This document shows positions 8,950 through 16,934 of a stretch of 58,326 bases of DNA, one piece after another. Origin of the DNA: Streptomyces sp. ISL-100 (GTDB lineage Bacteria; Actinomycetota; Actinomycetes; Streptomycetales; Streptomycetaceae); contig NZ_JAGGOK010000067.1 in NCBI RefSeq assembly GCF_018614615.1, positions 1 through 58,326 of the forward strand, written 5' to 3'. How positions within the stretch are numbered: position 1 is the first letter of the stretch; each line of letters begins with the position of its first letter. The translations under genes and the position numbers were made by a program. Under the pieces are notes generated by a model. The model saw nothing but the letters and a program-made list of their open reading frames with translations. It was not told where the DNA came from and searched no databases.

Positions 8950-9295
8950 AACGATCTTCGGTGTCCCTTGCGCGCGGGCCACGCGCGGCCAGTACGAGCA
9001 GCACCCCGACCAGCAGCAAGGCCCATGCCCTGTCGGCCCGGAACAACGGGGCATCGGTGCACCGCCTCGCCTCGGGCAGTAGGCCGCGCGACAGATCGAC
9101 ACCGAGGGCCTCGATGCCCAGGCGGCGGAAGCCCTGAAGGTCCTGGCCCGGCCTGTGCCACAGCCCGCGTTAAGGACCGGCAGGTCGCGGCGGGGAAGGA
9201 AACCCGAGAAGAGCCGCTGCTCCCTGGTCATGTCGGAGTCGGCGAACCGCTGTGCGTACGCCGCAGGATTCACGTCGTAGTAGCCGGCCGGGGCC
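8950..9295 (-). pseudogene. Class I SAM methyltransferase remnant
   Basis: Read on the minus strand from about 9290: YYDVNPAAYAQRFADSD, LPRRDLPVLNAGCGTGRA (motif I, AGCGTG), then a shift to another frame giving QGFRRLGIEALGVDLSRG and LFRADRAWALLL. That order is the start of a class I SAM-dependent methyltransferase. One frameshift lies just after motif I, and the 3' half is missing. It is next to arsC but unrelated to ArsM in sequence. Limits are approximate. Confidence 0.65.
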
Positions 9296-9321
9296 GATGA
9301 TGATGGCCGCGCGTATCGCGC

Positions 9322-9735
9322 TCACGCCGTTCGCTCCGGGGCGATCTCGGCGATCAGTCCCTCGACGAGCGTCTTGATCTCGTCGCGGATGGGGCGTACG
9401 GACTCCACACCCTGGCCCGCCGGGTCTTCGAGCTGCCAGTCGAGGTAGCGCTTGCCGGGGAAGACGGGGCAGGTGTCGCCGCAGCCCATCGTGATGCACA
9501 CGTCCGATGCCTTGACGGCGTCGACGGTGAGGATCTTTGGGGTCTCGGCGGACATGTCGATGCCGACCTCGCGCATGGCTTCCACGGCCGCCGGGTTCAC
9601 CGCGTCGGCGGGCGCGGAGCCGGCGGAGCGGACCTCGACGCGGTCTCCGGCCAGGTGGGTGAGCCAGGCGGCGGCCATCTGGGAGCGGCCGGCGTTGTGG
9701 ACGCAGACGAACAGCACGGAGGGCTTGTCGGACAC
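9322..9735 (-). CDS. arsC: Arsenate reductase ArsC (low-molecular-weight phosphatase type)
   Basis: Reduces arsenate to arsenite in the cytoplasm, feeding Acr3 export (and any arsenite-using pathway). 137 residues from a GTG at 9735 (VSDKPSVLFV). The PTP-like loop C11-VHNAG-R17 holds the catalytic cysteine. C80, C85 and C89 (VCITMGCGDTCP) are candidates for the resolving cysteines of the thioredoxin-coupled mechanism. An upstream in-frame ATG would add 11 residues, but the paralogue at 12961-13368 starts at the equivalent of this GTG. Divergent from arsR at 9817, with a shared regulatory gap of about 80 bp. Confidence 0.92.
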   Translation of the reverse strand: MSDKPSVLFVCVHNAGRSQMAAAWLTHLAGDRVEVRSAGSAPADAVNPAAVEAMREVGIDMSAETPKILTVDAVKASDVCITMGCGDTCPVFPGKRYLDWQLEDPAGQGVESVRPIRDEIKTLVEGLIAEIAPERTA

Positions 9736-9785
9736 GGCGGGGTCTTTTCTCGCGCAGGACGGGCGCACATCAGCACCCGATGGTG

Positions 9786-9839
9786 TCAGTCACCACTGAT
9801 GTGAGAGTATCAGCGCATGATGACGTCAGTCGACACTGA
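9786..9839. promoter_or_regulatory. Two candidate ArsR operators, TCAGT-N4-ACTGA
   Basis: Two copies of the same 14-bp inverted repeat: TCAGTCACCACTGA at 9786-9799 and TCAGTCGACACTGA at 9826-9839, centres 40 bp apart (about four helix turns). The first lies in the arsC-arsR gap, the second covers codons 4-8 of arsR. Placement and symmetry fit cooperative autorepression of both divergent genes; binding is inferred. Confidence 0.6.
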
Positions 9840-10125
9840 ACTGATCCGCGTCCTGGCAGACCCCCTAAGGCTCCGGATCGTCACCCTGCTCGCTCGCGAG
9901 ACGCTGTGCACCACGCACCTCGTGGAGGAGACCGGCGCCAAGCAGACCAACCTCTCCAACCACCTGAGAGTGCTGCGCGAAGCCGGGGTCGTGGAGACCG
10001 AGCCGTGCGGCCGTTTCACCTACTACAAGCTGCGCCCGGACGTCATCGCCCAGCTCGCCGGTCAGTTCACCGAGCTGGCCGCATCCGCTCGTACCGCTGC
10101 CGAAAACAAGAGGGCCTGTCCGTGA
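9817..10125 (+). CDS. arsR: ArsR-family repressor (short type, C31/C64)
   Basis: 102-residue winged-helix repressor; recognition helix region TNLSNHLRVLREAGVV. Cysteines at 31 (ETLCTTHL), 64 (TEPCGRF) and 101, without the classical ELCVC pair, so arsenite may be read by a different cysteine set. The paralogue at 13458 keeps all three. The stop overlaps the GTG of acr3 (GTGA), so repressor and pump are translationally coupled. Likely represses itself, acr3 and the divergent arsC through the inverted repeats at 9786-9839. Confidence 0.9.
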   Translation: MMTSVDTELIRVLADPLRLRIVTLLARETLCTTHLVEETGAKQTNLSNHLRVLREAGVVETEPCGRFTYYKLRPDVIAQLAGQFTELAASARTAAENKRACP

Positions 10126-11213
10126 CCCCCACGCAAGCACCCGCGACCGCCGAAGACTCGTCGGTCGTCCAGAAGCTGTCGACCCTGGACCGCTTCCTCG
10201 CCGTATGGATCCTGCTCGCCATGGCCCTGGGGCTGGGCCTGGGGCGGGTGATCCCCGGCCTGAACGACGCCCTCGCCAAGGTCGAGATCGGTGGTATCTC
10301 GCTGCCTATCGCCGTGGGCCTGCTGATCATGATGTACCCGGTGCTGGCGAAGGTCCGCTACGACAAGCTCGACGCGGTCACCGGCGACAAGAAGCTCATG
10401 ATCTCGTCCCTGGTCATCAACTGGGTCCTGGGCCCCGCGCTCATGTTCGCCCTCGCGTGGATCTTCCTGGCCGACCTGCCCGAGTACCGGACCGGCCTGA
10501 TCATCGTCGGCCTCGCCCGCTGCATCGCCATGGTCATCATCTGGAACGACCTGGCCTGCGGCGACCGCGAAGCCGCAGCTGTCCTGGTGGCCCTCAACTC
10601 CGTCTTCCAGGTCATCGCCTTCGGCGTCCTCGGCTGGTTCTACCTCGACCTGCTGCCCGGCTGGCTCGGCCTGGGCGAAGGCGAGCACCTCGACATCTCG
10701 ATGTGGAAGATCGCCCTGAACGTCGTCATCTTCCTCGGCATCCCCCTGCTGGCCGGCTTCCTGACCCGCCGCCTGGGAGAGCAGAAGATGGGCCGCGAGA
10801 GCTATGAGGCGACGTTCCTGCCGAAGATCAGCCCCTGGGCGCTCTACGGCCTGCTGTTCACGATCGTGATCCTCTTCGCCCTGCAGGGGAAGACGATCAC
10901 CTCGCAGCCGCTGGACGTGGCCCGCATCGCGCTGCCGCTGCTCGTCTACTTCGCGGTGATGTGGTTCGGAACCTTCCTGCTGGGCAAGGCCATCGGCCTG
11001 AACTACGACCGCACCGCCACCCTCGCCTTCACAGCGGCCGGCAACAACTTCGAGCTGGCCATCGCGGTCGCCATCGCCACCTTCGGAGTCACCAGCGGCC
11101 AGGCGCTGTCGGGTGTCGTCGGCCCGCTCATCGAGGTACCGGTCCTGGTCGCGCTGGTGTACGTGTCCCTGGCCTGGCGAAGGAAGTTCACCAGCGAGAA
11201 GGTGACACGGTGA
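10122..11213 (+). CDS. acr3: Arsenite efflux permease Acr3
   Basis: Ten-helix arsenite/H+ antiporter of the plasma membrane, bile/arsenite/riboflavin transporter family. 363 residues from a GTG at 10122 behind AGAGGG. The key segment GLARCIAMVIIWNDLACG carries the cysteine that is essential in Acr3 proteins, and TAAGNNFELAIAVAIATFG is the second-half signature. Coupled upstream to arsR and downstream to a 66-residue membrane protein (4-bp overlaps on both sides). Streptomyces literature often calls this gene arsB. Confidence 0.95.
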   Translation: MTPTQAPATAEDSSVVQKLSTLDRFLAVWILLAMALGLGLGRVIPGLNDALAKVEIGGISLPIAVGLLIMMYPVLAKVRYDKLDAVTGDKKLMISSLVINWVLGPALMFALAWIFLADLPEYRTGLIIVGLARCIAMVIIWNDLACGDREAAAVLVALNSVFQVIAFGVLGWFYLDLLPGWLGLGEGEHLDISMWKIALNVVIFLGIPLLAGFLTRRLGEQKMGRESYEATFLPKISPWALYGLLFTIVILFALQGKTITSQPLDVARIALPLLVYFAVMWFGTFLLGKAIGLNYDRTATLAFTAAGNNFELAIAVAIATFGVTSGQALSGVVGPLIEVPVLVALVYVSLAWRRKFTSEKVTR

Positions 11214-11410
11214 GCGCGGCGGCGCAGACGAGTGTGACCGCGTTCTGGATGTGGCTCGCAGCGAACAGGACAGCATTCGCCGTACTGGTCGGGGTCATCT
11301 GGACAGGCGTGATGTTCCTCTGCGTGCGTGACGCCACCGTCAGCGTGATCTGCGGGACCGCGTTCGGCGCCGTGTCGTTGTTCACCCTGCCCCGCGCGCC
11401 GAGGTCATGA
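11210..11410 (+). CDS. Small two-helix membrane protein in the acr3-arsO operon
   Basis: 66 residues, GTG start overlapping the acr3 stop and TGA overlapping the arsO ATG (ATGA at 11407-11410). Two hydrophobic segments: AFAVLVGVIWTGVMFLCV and VSVICGTAFGAVSLFTL, with two cysteines in or beside the membrane. I do not recognise a family. Tight coupling on both sides argues that it is a real gene and works with Acr3 or ArsO, perhaps as a pump subunit; this is inference. Confidence 0.7.
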   Translation: MSAAAQTSVTAFWMWLAANRTAFAVLVGVIWTGVMFLCVRDATVSVICGTAFGAVSLFTLPRAPRS

Positions 11411-12468
11411 GCTCCATTACCGAGGTAGTGGTGATCGGCGGCGGCCAGGCCGGGCTCGCCGCCGGCTACCACCTGCGCCGCCTGGGCGTCGAGTTCGTCA
11501 TCCTCGACGCCCAGGCCTGCGCGGGCGGAGCCTGGCAGCACACCTGGGAATCCCTGCGCCTGTTCTCCCCGGCCGCGTACTCCTCGCTGCCGGGGCGCAT
11601 CATGCCTGCGCAGCAGGGTGAGACCTACCCGGATGCGCGGCACGTCGTCTCGTATCTCACCGACTACGAGCGGCGGTACGAGCTGCCGGTCGTCCGGCCC
11701 GTGCGCGTGACAGGGGTCCACCGCGACGGAGACTTTCTGCGCGTGGAGACCGATTCCGGCACCTGGCGGACCCGCGCGGTCATCAGCGCCACCGGAACCT
11801 GGGGGCGTCCCTTCGTCCCCGCCGTACCGGGCGACTTCGCCCGCTCCCAGTTGCACACCGTCGACTACCGTTCGGCCGAGGACTTCGCCGGGCAGCGTGT
11901 CGTCGTGGTCGGCGGCGGGAACTCCGGCGCCCAGATCGCCGCCGACCTCGCGTACAAGACCGACCTGACCTGGGCCACCGCCCGCCCGCCGCGCTACCTC
12001 CCCGACGACATCGACGGCCGCGCCCTCTTCGATGCCGCCACCGCCCGCCGCCGCGCCCTGGACGCGGGCCGCGCCGACACCGGGGGAGTCGCCTCGCTCG
12101 GCGACATCGTCGCGGTACCGCCCGTACGAGAGGCCCGCGACGCAGGACTCCTCAAAGCCCGGCCGATGTTCAGCCGCCTTACCCCGAACGGGGTCGCGTG
12201 GGCGGACGGCACGACCGCCGAGGCCGACGCGATCATATGGTGCACCGGCTTCCGCCCCGTCCTCTCCCACCTCGCTCCGCTGGGCCTGCGCGGCTCACGC
12301 GGCCGTATACCGACGACCGGTACCCAGTCCGTGGGCGAGCCCCGCCTGCACCTCCTTGGATACGGCGACTGGACCGGCCCCGCCTCCGCCACCCTCATCG
12401 GCGTCGGCCGTCCCGCCCGCGAAGCCGCCCGTCAGATCGCGGATTGTCCGGGCCGACCAACTCCGTAG
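11407..12468 (+). CDS. arsO: Flavin-dependent monooxygenase ArsO
   Basis: 353-residue FAD/NADPH two-dinucleotide-fold protein. GGGQAG at residues 11-16 binds FAD and GGGNSG near residue 170 binds NADPH. The flavin-containing-monooxygenase-type segment WESLRLFSPAAYSSLPG lies near residue 50, and ATGTWGRPFVP is the linker. Matches in order and context the arsO gene described in the Streptomyces FR-008 arsRBOCT cluster; its exact reaction on arsenic is not settled. Last gene of the arsR-acr3-small protein-arsO operon, overlapping its neighbour by 4 bp. Confidence 0.8.
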   Translation: MSSITEVVVIGGGQAGLAAGYHLRRLGVEFVILDAQACAGGAWQHTWESLRLFSPAAYSSLPGRIMPAQQGETYPDARHVVSYLTDYERRYELPVVRPVRVTGVHRDGDFLRVETDSGTWRTRAVISATGTWGRPFVPAVPGDFARSQLHTVDYRSAEDFAGQRVVVVGGGNSGAQIAADLAYKTDLTWATARPPRYLPDDIDGRALFDAATARRRALDAGRADTGGVASLGDIVAVPPVREARDAGLLKARPMFSRLTPNGVAWADGTTAEADAIIWCTGFRPVLSHLAPLGLRGSRGRIPTTGTQSVGEPRLHLLGYGDWTGPASATLIGVGRPAREAARQIADCPGRPTP

Positions 12469-12567
12469 GAGAGGTTGATGGTTGAGTGAAGTGAACGGTC
12501 AGTGAATGCCTCACCCAAGAGTGCCCACTGTCCGTAAACCGATCTTGCGTCCTCGTATGGTGAGCGG

Positions 12568-12933
12568 ATGGCTATCTCTGCGACGGACATACCGATCGAG
12601 GATCTGAGCGAAGAGCGTTGCAGCCCTTGCGCCCCGGGCCGGCTGATTGACCGTGAGGAGGTCGAGCTGATGGCCTCCAAGCTGAAGGCGCTCGCCGACC
12701 CCGCCCGGCTGCAGATGATCCATCTGATCCACCAGGCTCCGGCCGGCGAGCTGTGCGTGTGCGACCTCACCAACTCCATGCAGCTGGCGCAGTCGAGTGT
12801 GAGCCGCCACCTGAAGATCCTCATGAACGCGGGGCTGCTGCGGAGACAGCAGCGAGGCACGTGGGCATGGTTCTCGCTGCGGCCGGAGGCTCTGCGCGAG
12901 CTGCAACAGCGGGTGTTCCCTGCTACAGACTGA
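12568..12933 (+). CDS. arsR: ArsR-family repressor (ELCVCDL type)
   Basis: 121-residue winged-helix repressor with the classical metalloid motif ELCVCDL (C63, C65) in the recognition-domain helix, and an extra CxxC (C18, C21) in the N-terminal arm. DNA-reading helix around QSSVSRHLKILMNAGLL. The C63/C65 pair with a third cysteine is the usual As(III) site of ArsR. It starts 99 bp after arsO and converges with the second arsC, whose stop is 28 bp downstream. Its target promoter cannot be told from position alone. Confidence 0.9.
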   Translation: MAISATDIPIEDLSEERCSPCAPGRLIDREEVELMASKLKALADPARLQMIHLIHQAPAGELCVCDLTNSMQLAQSSVSRHLKILMNAGLLRRQQRGTWAWFSLRPEALRELQQRVFPATD

Positions 12934-12960
12934 TGTCTCCGCGGCTCCGCACCGCGATCG

Positions 12961-13368
12961 TCACCTCGGCGACTCGATGTCGGCGATGAGGCCTTCCACG
13001 AGTTTTTTGATCTCGTCGCGGATGGGGCGCACCGCCTGGACGCCCTGGCCGGCGGGGTCTTCCAGCGTCCAGTCCAGGTAGCGCTTGCCGGGGAAGACGG
13101 GGCAGGTGTCGCCGCAGCCCATCGTGATGCACACGTCGGATTCCTTGACCGCCTCCACGGTGAGAATCTTCGGGACTTCGGCGGACATGTCGATGCCAGC
13201 CTCACGCATCGCCTCCACCGCGGCAGGATTCACCGACGCGGCCGGTGCCGAGCCCGCCGAACGGACTTCGATGCGGTCTTCGGCCAAGTGACGCAGCCAT
13301 GCCGCAGCCATCTGGGAGCGGCCGGCGTTGTGCACGCACACGAACAGGACGGAGGGCCTGCCAGACAT
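12961..13368 (-). CDS. arsC: Arsenate reductase ArsC, second copy
   Basis: 135 residues, close paralogue of the arsC at 9322-9735 (same CVHNAGRS loop, same DVCITMGCGDTCPVF block). Converts arsenate to arsenite with a thioredoxin-type cysteine relay. ATG at 13368 is preceded by GAGGAG. Divergent from the arsR at 13458, repeating the arsC(-)/arsR(+) layout seen at 9.3-10.1 kb, so the pair was duplicated as a unit. Confidence 0.92.
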   Translation of the reverse strand: MSGRPSVLFVCVHNAGRSQMAAAWLRHLAEDRIEVRSAGSAPAASVNPAAVEAMREAGIDMSAEVPKILTVEAVKESDVCITMGCGDTCPVFPGKRYLDWTLEDPAGQGVQAVRPIRDEIKKLVEGLIADIESPR

Positions 13369-13432
13369 CTGATTTCTCCTCATATCCACGCAGCCGTACG
13401 GGAGTTGGTGATCGACGCGGTTGACACCGGTT

Positions 13433-13448
13433 GTGATTGATGTGTCAC
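13433..13448. promoter_or_regulatory. Candidate ArsR operator between arsC and arsR
   Basis: Inverted repeat GTGA-N8-TCAC 10 bp before the arsR start, in the divergent gap of the second arsC/arsR pair. It differs from the TCAGT-N4-ACTGA sites of the first pair. Symmetry and place only. Confidence 0.4.
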
Positions 13449-13457
13449 GATCAGGTC

Positions 13458-13766
13458 ATGCTGACGTCGGTAAATATGGAACTTCTCCGGGCCCTCGCGG
13501 ATCCGCTCAGACTCCGGATTGTGTGCCTGCTCGCCCGTGAATCTCTGTGCACGTCTCATCTCGTCCAGGAGACGGGCGCCCGGCCGACAAATCTGTCCAA
13601 CCACCTACGCGTCCTCAGGGAAGCGTCCGTCGTCGCCACCGAGCCGTGTGGGCGCTTCACCTACTACAGGCTTCGCCCGGAGATCCTCGATGACCTCTCG
13701 GAGTTCTTCGGCACTCTGGCCGATACCTCGCGAGAGGCCGCGAATGCCAAACGCCCCTGCGGCTAG
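13458..13766 (+). CDS. arsR: ArsR-family repressor, paralogue of 9817-10125
   Basis: 102 residues, aligned end to end with the arsR at 9817 (LADPLRLRIV, TNLSNHLRVLREA, TEPCGRFTYY). It keeps C31, C64 and C101 and adds C23. The ATG at 13458 was chosen to match the paralogue; an earlier ATG at 13437 would overlap the candidate operator. Divergent from the second arsC, so it likely represses that gene and itself. Confidence 0.9.
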   Translation: MLTSVNMELLRALADPLRLRIVCLLARESLCTSHLVQETGARPTNLSNHLRVLREASVVATEPCGRFTYYRLRPEILDDLSEFFGTLADTSREAANAKRPCG

Positions 13767-14354
13767 TCCCCCACGGACCCCCCTGGCCCCGATTCGTGCG
13801 GGTGAGCGGCCCACACCTGACGTCCGGCACATCTGACCCTGAGGGTGGTGCGGGTGTTGCGATCCAGCCGCAAACGGTACCGCTTGTGCGCCTTCTCGGC
13901 GACCCCTGCGAAGGGCGTCATCGCGCCAATAAGCGGCCCCCCATTGATTAAATCGCCGAGAGCGGGCACCACTCGCACTATCGATGGTTACCGATTGATT
14001 TCGGCTAGGCATCGACTGGGCCGGCGCTGCGGCGCGGTGCGTAAGCAGGGGCTCGTAGTGCAGGCGCGTCGTCTGTGAGCCACCCTGGAACACGCCGGCA
14101 GCGCCCCCTGACGATGAATCGCAGGGCTCGCCTACCGCGAGCGCCCCCCAATTCGGTCAGAACAGGCCAGTCGGGCCCCGGGTAAGCGTCCGATTGGCAC
14201 CCCTTGCCCTTCGGTCATTCATCGATCTATTGACATACATCGCTTAACGCTGGCAGGGTTCCGGCCGTCGGTCGACAGAGTCGTTACCGATCGGGTCCAG
14301 ACCCGGCCCGATCCCGACCCGTCGCATTCCTTGATCACTCCCTGGGGGGGAAGT
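13767..14354. promoter_or_regulatory. Leader region of the radical-SAM operon
   Basis: 588 bp without a recognised gene. A minus-strand open frame (13763-13978) has no family pattern that I know. Near the 3' end, TTGACATACATCG (14230-14242) contains a -35-like TTGACA and resembles the TTGACATATGTCGAA operator at 28910-28924 (eight of ten core bases shared), so this is the best candidate for the ArsR-controlled promoter of the operon starting at 14355. No convincing -10 box is seen at the expected distance. Confidence 0.45.
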
Positions 14355-15605
14355 GTGAGCCATCCCCGTGTGCTCGTTGCCTCTGCTTTCGAAGCCGAGC
14401 TCCAACCTCTGACATCCGCGTGCGCGGCCGCCGCGCTGCAACATCACGGAGCCGACGTAGTCGGCTGGGACGCGCACCTGCAGCCCGACGCCCTTCCCGA
14501 AGGGCCCTTCGATCTCACCTTGGTATCCGTCCAGCAGTTCGAGGGCCTGGAACGCGGCATCAGCCTCGCGCGCAGGGTGTCGCAGGCCTACGGCACCACC
14601 GTCGTCACCTTCGGCCAGTACGCGCAGATGAACCACCGCGAGTTCCTCGAGGTCGTAGACGGCATCGTCATGGAGGAACCCGAGCTCATCAGCGAGGAGC
14701 TGGTCCAGCTCGCCGGCGGCAGCCTCGCCCTCGACGCCGTACCCGCCCTGATGACCCGTCACGGCATGCGGCCCAAGCCCCCGCGCCGACGCATCTCCGT
14801 CTCAAAGCCCGCCCGCGAGCTGTTCCCCTCCCTCGTCCACTACCCGGCGCACCACTCGCCGTTCGGGCTGATGGGCAACATCGAGGTCTCGCGAGGCTGC
14901 CACCACAAGTGCACGTACTGCTCCGTCTACGGCGCGTACGACGGGGGAGTCGCGGCGTTCGACGCCGACACCGTCCTGGCCGACGCGCTGCAGCTCGCGG
15001 AGGAGGGCATACGGCACTTCTGCTTCATCGACGCCGAGTTCTTCAACTCCCGCACCATCGGCATCGGAGTCGTCGAGCGGCTCGTCGAGGCCATCGGCCC
15101 GATCACGTTCGAGTTCACTACGCGCGTCGACCACGTCCTGGATTACACCAAGGAGCTGGAGAAGCTCGTCTCGCTGGGCCTGCGCCGCGTCACGTGCGCG
15201 CTGGAGTTCCCCTCGAACCGGATCCTGCGGATCTTCGACAAGCACATAGACGTCGACCACATGCGCGACGCGATCGCCGAAGCGGAGCGGATCGGGTTCG
15301 AGTTGTACCCGACGTTCATTCCGTTCACGCCGTGGATCGAGTACGAGGAGCTCCTCGGCTTCGAAGACTGGCTGGTGGACACGGGCCTGGCCCGGGTCAC
15401 CGACCCCACCGCGCTGCAGACCCGGCTGCTGCTGTTCAAGGGCTCCCCGCTGCTGTCCTCGCCGTGGATGGAAGACATCGCCACCGTCGACCGCGGCTTC
15501 TGGGTCGAGTGGACCCACCCCGACAAGCGCGTCGAGGAGCTGTGGCAGGAACGCCGTACGGACGCCGAGGACGCCGGCAAGGTCCGCTGCTGCGTGAAGT
15601 GCTGA
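14355..15605 (+). CDS. arsL: ArsL-like radical SAM enzyme, C-As bond formation
   Basis: 416 residues from a GTG at 14355 behind a G-rich site. Residues 1-120 form a cobalamin-binding-like Rossmann region (HPRVLVASAFEAELQPL). The radical SAM barrel has the [4Fe-4S] motif C182-HHK-C186-TY-C189. The last six residues are RCCVKC (411-416). As I recall, ArsL of the arsinothricin pathway (Burkholderia gladioli arsQML) carries a near-identical RCCLKC motif and transfers the 3-amino-3-carboxypropyl group of SAM to As(III), giving hydroxyarsinothricin and methylthioadenosine. arsM and methylthioadenosine-salvage genes in the same operon fit this reaction. Alternative: a generic B12-type radical SAM enzyme acting on another arsenical. 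Confidence 0.75.
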   Translation: MSHPRVLVASAFEAELQPLTSACAAAALQHHGADVVGWDAHLQPDALPEGPFDLTLVSVQQFEGLERGISLARRVSQAYGTTVVTFGQYAQMNHREFLEVVDGIVMEEPELISEELVQLAGGSLALDAVPALMTRHGMRPKPPRRRISVSKPARELFPSLVHYPAHHSPFGLMGNIEVSRGCHHKCTYCSVYGAYDGGVAAFDADTVLADALQLAEEGIRHFCFIDAEFFNSRTIGIGVVERLVEAIGPITFEFTTRVDHVLDYTKELEKLVSLGLRRVTCALEFPSNRILRIFDKHIDVDHMRDAIAEAERIGFELYPTFIPFTPWIEYEELLGFEDWLVDTGLARVTDPTALQTRLLLFKGSPLLSSPWMEDIATVDRGFWVEWTHPDKRVEELWQERRTDAEDAGKVRCCVKC

Positions 15606-15635
15606 CCCGCCCGCCCACAAGACAAGGACACTGAC

Positions 15636-16898
15636 ATGGGTGGATCACCCCGCGTTGTCATCTCGACCGGACAGACCCTGCCGGACATGGACTGGTCCGG
15701 CGAACTCGCCGCACTCACCGACTCCTCGCCCTATCTCGGCCCCACCTGGCTACGGGCGACGGAGAAGGTTCTCCCCGAGGCACAGCCCTGGCACACCGTC
15801 GCCCACCGCGCCCGCGGCGAACTCGCCCTCCTGCCCGGCTACATCCTCACCACGCCGCCGGTCGTCGACCACGAGCCGCGCACCTACCTGGGCCGGCAGG
15901 CACCCTCCGGGGAAGAGGTCTGCTGCGGCGCCGAGACCGACGCCGCGCGCAGCGCCGAGGTCGACGCCCTGGGAACCGAGCCCTTCTTCCCGACGCTGCT
16001 GCTCGGTTCTCCCCTGGGCTACCGGACGGAGATCGCCTACAACTTCTGGACGCCCACCCTGATGGGGTCCATCGTCGAGAAGCTGGTGCCCGCCGCGTTC
16101 GAAGCCGGCGTCCGCTGCATCGTTGCCCCGTGGATACCGGAGCGACGGGGCAACGAGGCTCTGGTCAGGGCGTTCGACGCCGCCGGCGGGCACAGCACCT
16201 TCTGGGGTTACGAGGACTTCATGAGCCTCGACGCACCGGACTGGGAGGGGCACCTCGCGGCCCTGCCGCTCAAGAAGCGCCAGCGGATCAAGGGCGACGT
16301 GCGTCGCGCCGAGGCGGCTGGCGTCACCATCCAGCGCGTCGACGGCACCGAAATCCGCCCGTACGCAACCCGGATCGCGGAGCTGACCTGCCTCAACCGC
16401 GAGAAGAACGGCGCAGGGGAGGAGCCCCAGCACATCGTCGGCATCCTCTCGGCCCTGATCGACGAGGGCGCGGACGTCCGCGCCTACCTCGGCTACAAGG
16501 ACGGCGCCCTGGTCGCCACCTGCGTCACCGTACGCAAGAACCACCGGCTGTTCCCCAAGTGGGCGGGCTTCGACTACGCGGCGATCGGCGAGCGCAGCGG
16601 CATCTACTTCGCCCTCGTCCTCGACGCACCCGTCCGTGATGCCTACGCCGAAGGGCTGCGCACCGTGGAGTTCGGCGCGGGCGCCCACCAGGCGAAGGCC
16701 CTTCGCGGCTGCACCCCGCGCGCTGTCACCACCTCGATGCTGCTGTCCGACCCGGCTCTGCGGCCCCAGGCCGCGGCGTGGCTGGAGGCCTTCGGCCGGA
16801 GCCGGCGGGCCGCGTTCGGTGACGCCGTCACCGCCCCCGCACAGCCCGCAAGCCTTCCCCTGCTGGGCAACTCCGCCGACAGCGGCTGCTGCAGCTGA
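15636..16898 (+). CDS. FemAB/GNAT-like acyltransferase ('peptidogalycan biosynthesis' family)
   Basis: 420 residues with the double-GNAT layout of the COG3146/FemAB-like group: YNFWTPTLMGSIVEKLVPAA in the first half, LKKRQRIKGDVRRAEAAGV in the middle (typical basic FemAB-like segment), then KWAGFDYAAIGERSGIYFAL and VEFGAGAHQAKALRGCTPRA. Members transfer acyl or aminoacyl groups to amines. It ends in SGCCS, one of several vicinal-cysteine tails in this island. It lies 30 bp after the radical SAM gene, so it probably acts on the same arsenical, for instance by acylating or aminoacylating its amino group. Donor and acceptor are unknown. Confidence 0.7.
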   Translation: MGGSPRVVISTGQTLPDMDWSGELAALTDSSPYLGPTWLRATEKVLPEAQPWHTVAHRARGELALLPGYILTTPPVVDHEPRTYLGRQAPSGEEVCCGAETDAARSAEVDALGTEPFFPTLLLGSPLGYRTEIAYNFWTPTLMGSIVEKLVPAAFEAGVRCIVAPWIPERRGNEALVRAFDAAGGHSTFWGYEDFMSLDAPDWEGHLAALPLKKRQRIKGDVRRAEAAGVTIQRVDGTEIRPYATRIAELTCLNREKNGAGEEPQHIVGILSALIDEGADVRAYLGYKDGALVATCVTVRKNHRLFPKWAGFDYAAIGERSGIYFALVLDAPVRDAYAEGLRTVEFGAGAHQAKALRGCTPRAVTTSMLLSDPALRPQAAAWLEAFGRSRRAAFGDAVTAPAQPASLPLLGNSADSGCCS

Positions 16899-16934
16899 TC
16901 CGCCCGGAACAACGACAAGGACGAGAAGGAAAAC

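Noticed and set aside
13763..13978. Minus-strand open frame upstream of the radical-SAM operon
   Set aside because: Partly protein-like, but no family pattern, no ribosome-binding site and it overlaps the end of arsR; treated as non-coding leader.
14230..14260. Full sigma-70-type promoter at 14230
   Set aside because: TTGACA is present, but no acceptable -10 hexamer follows at 16-19 bp, so only an operator/-35-like element is noted.
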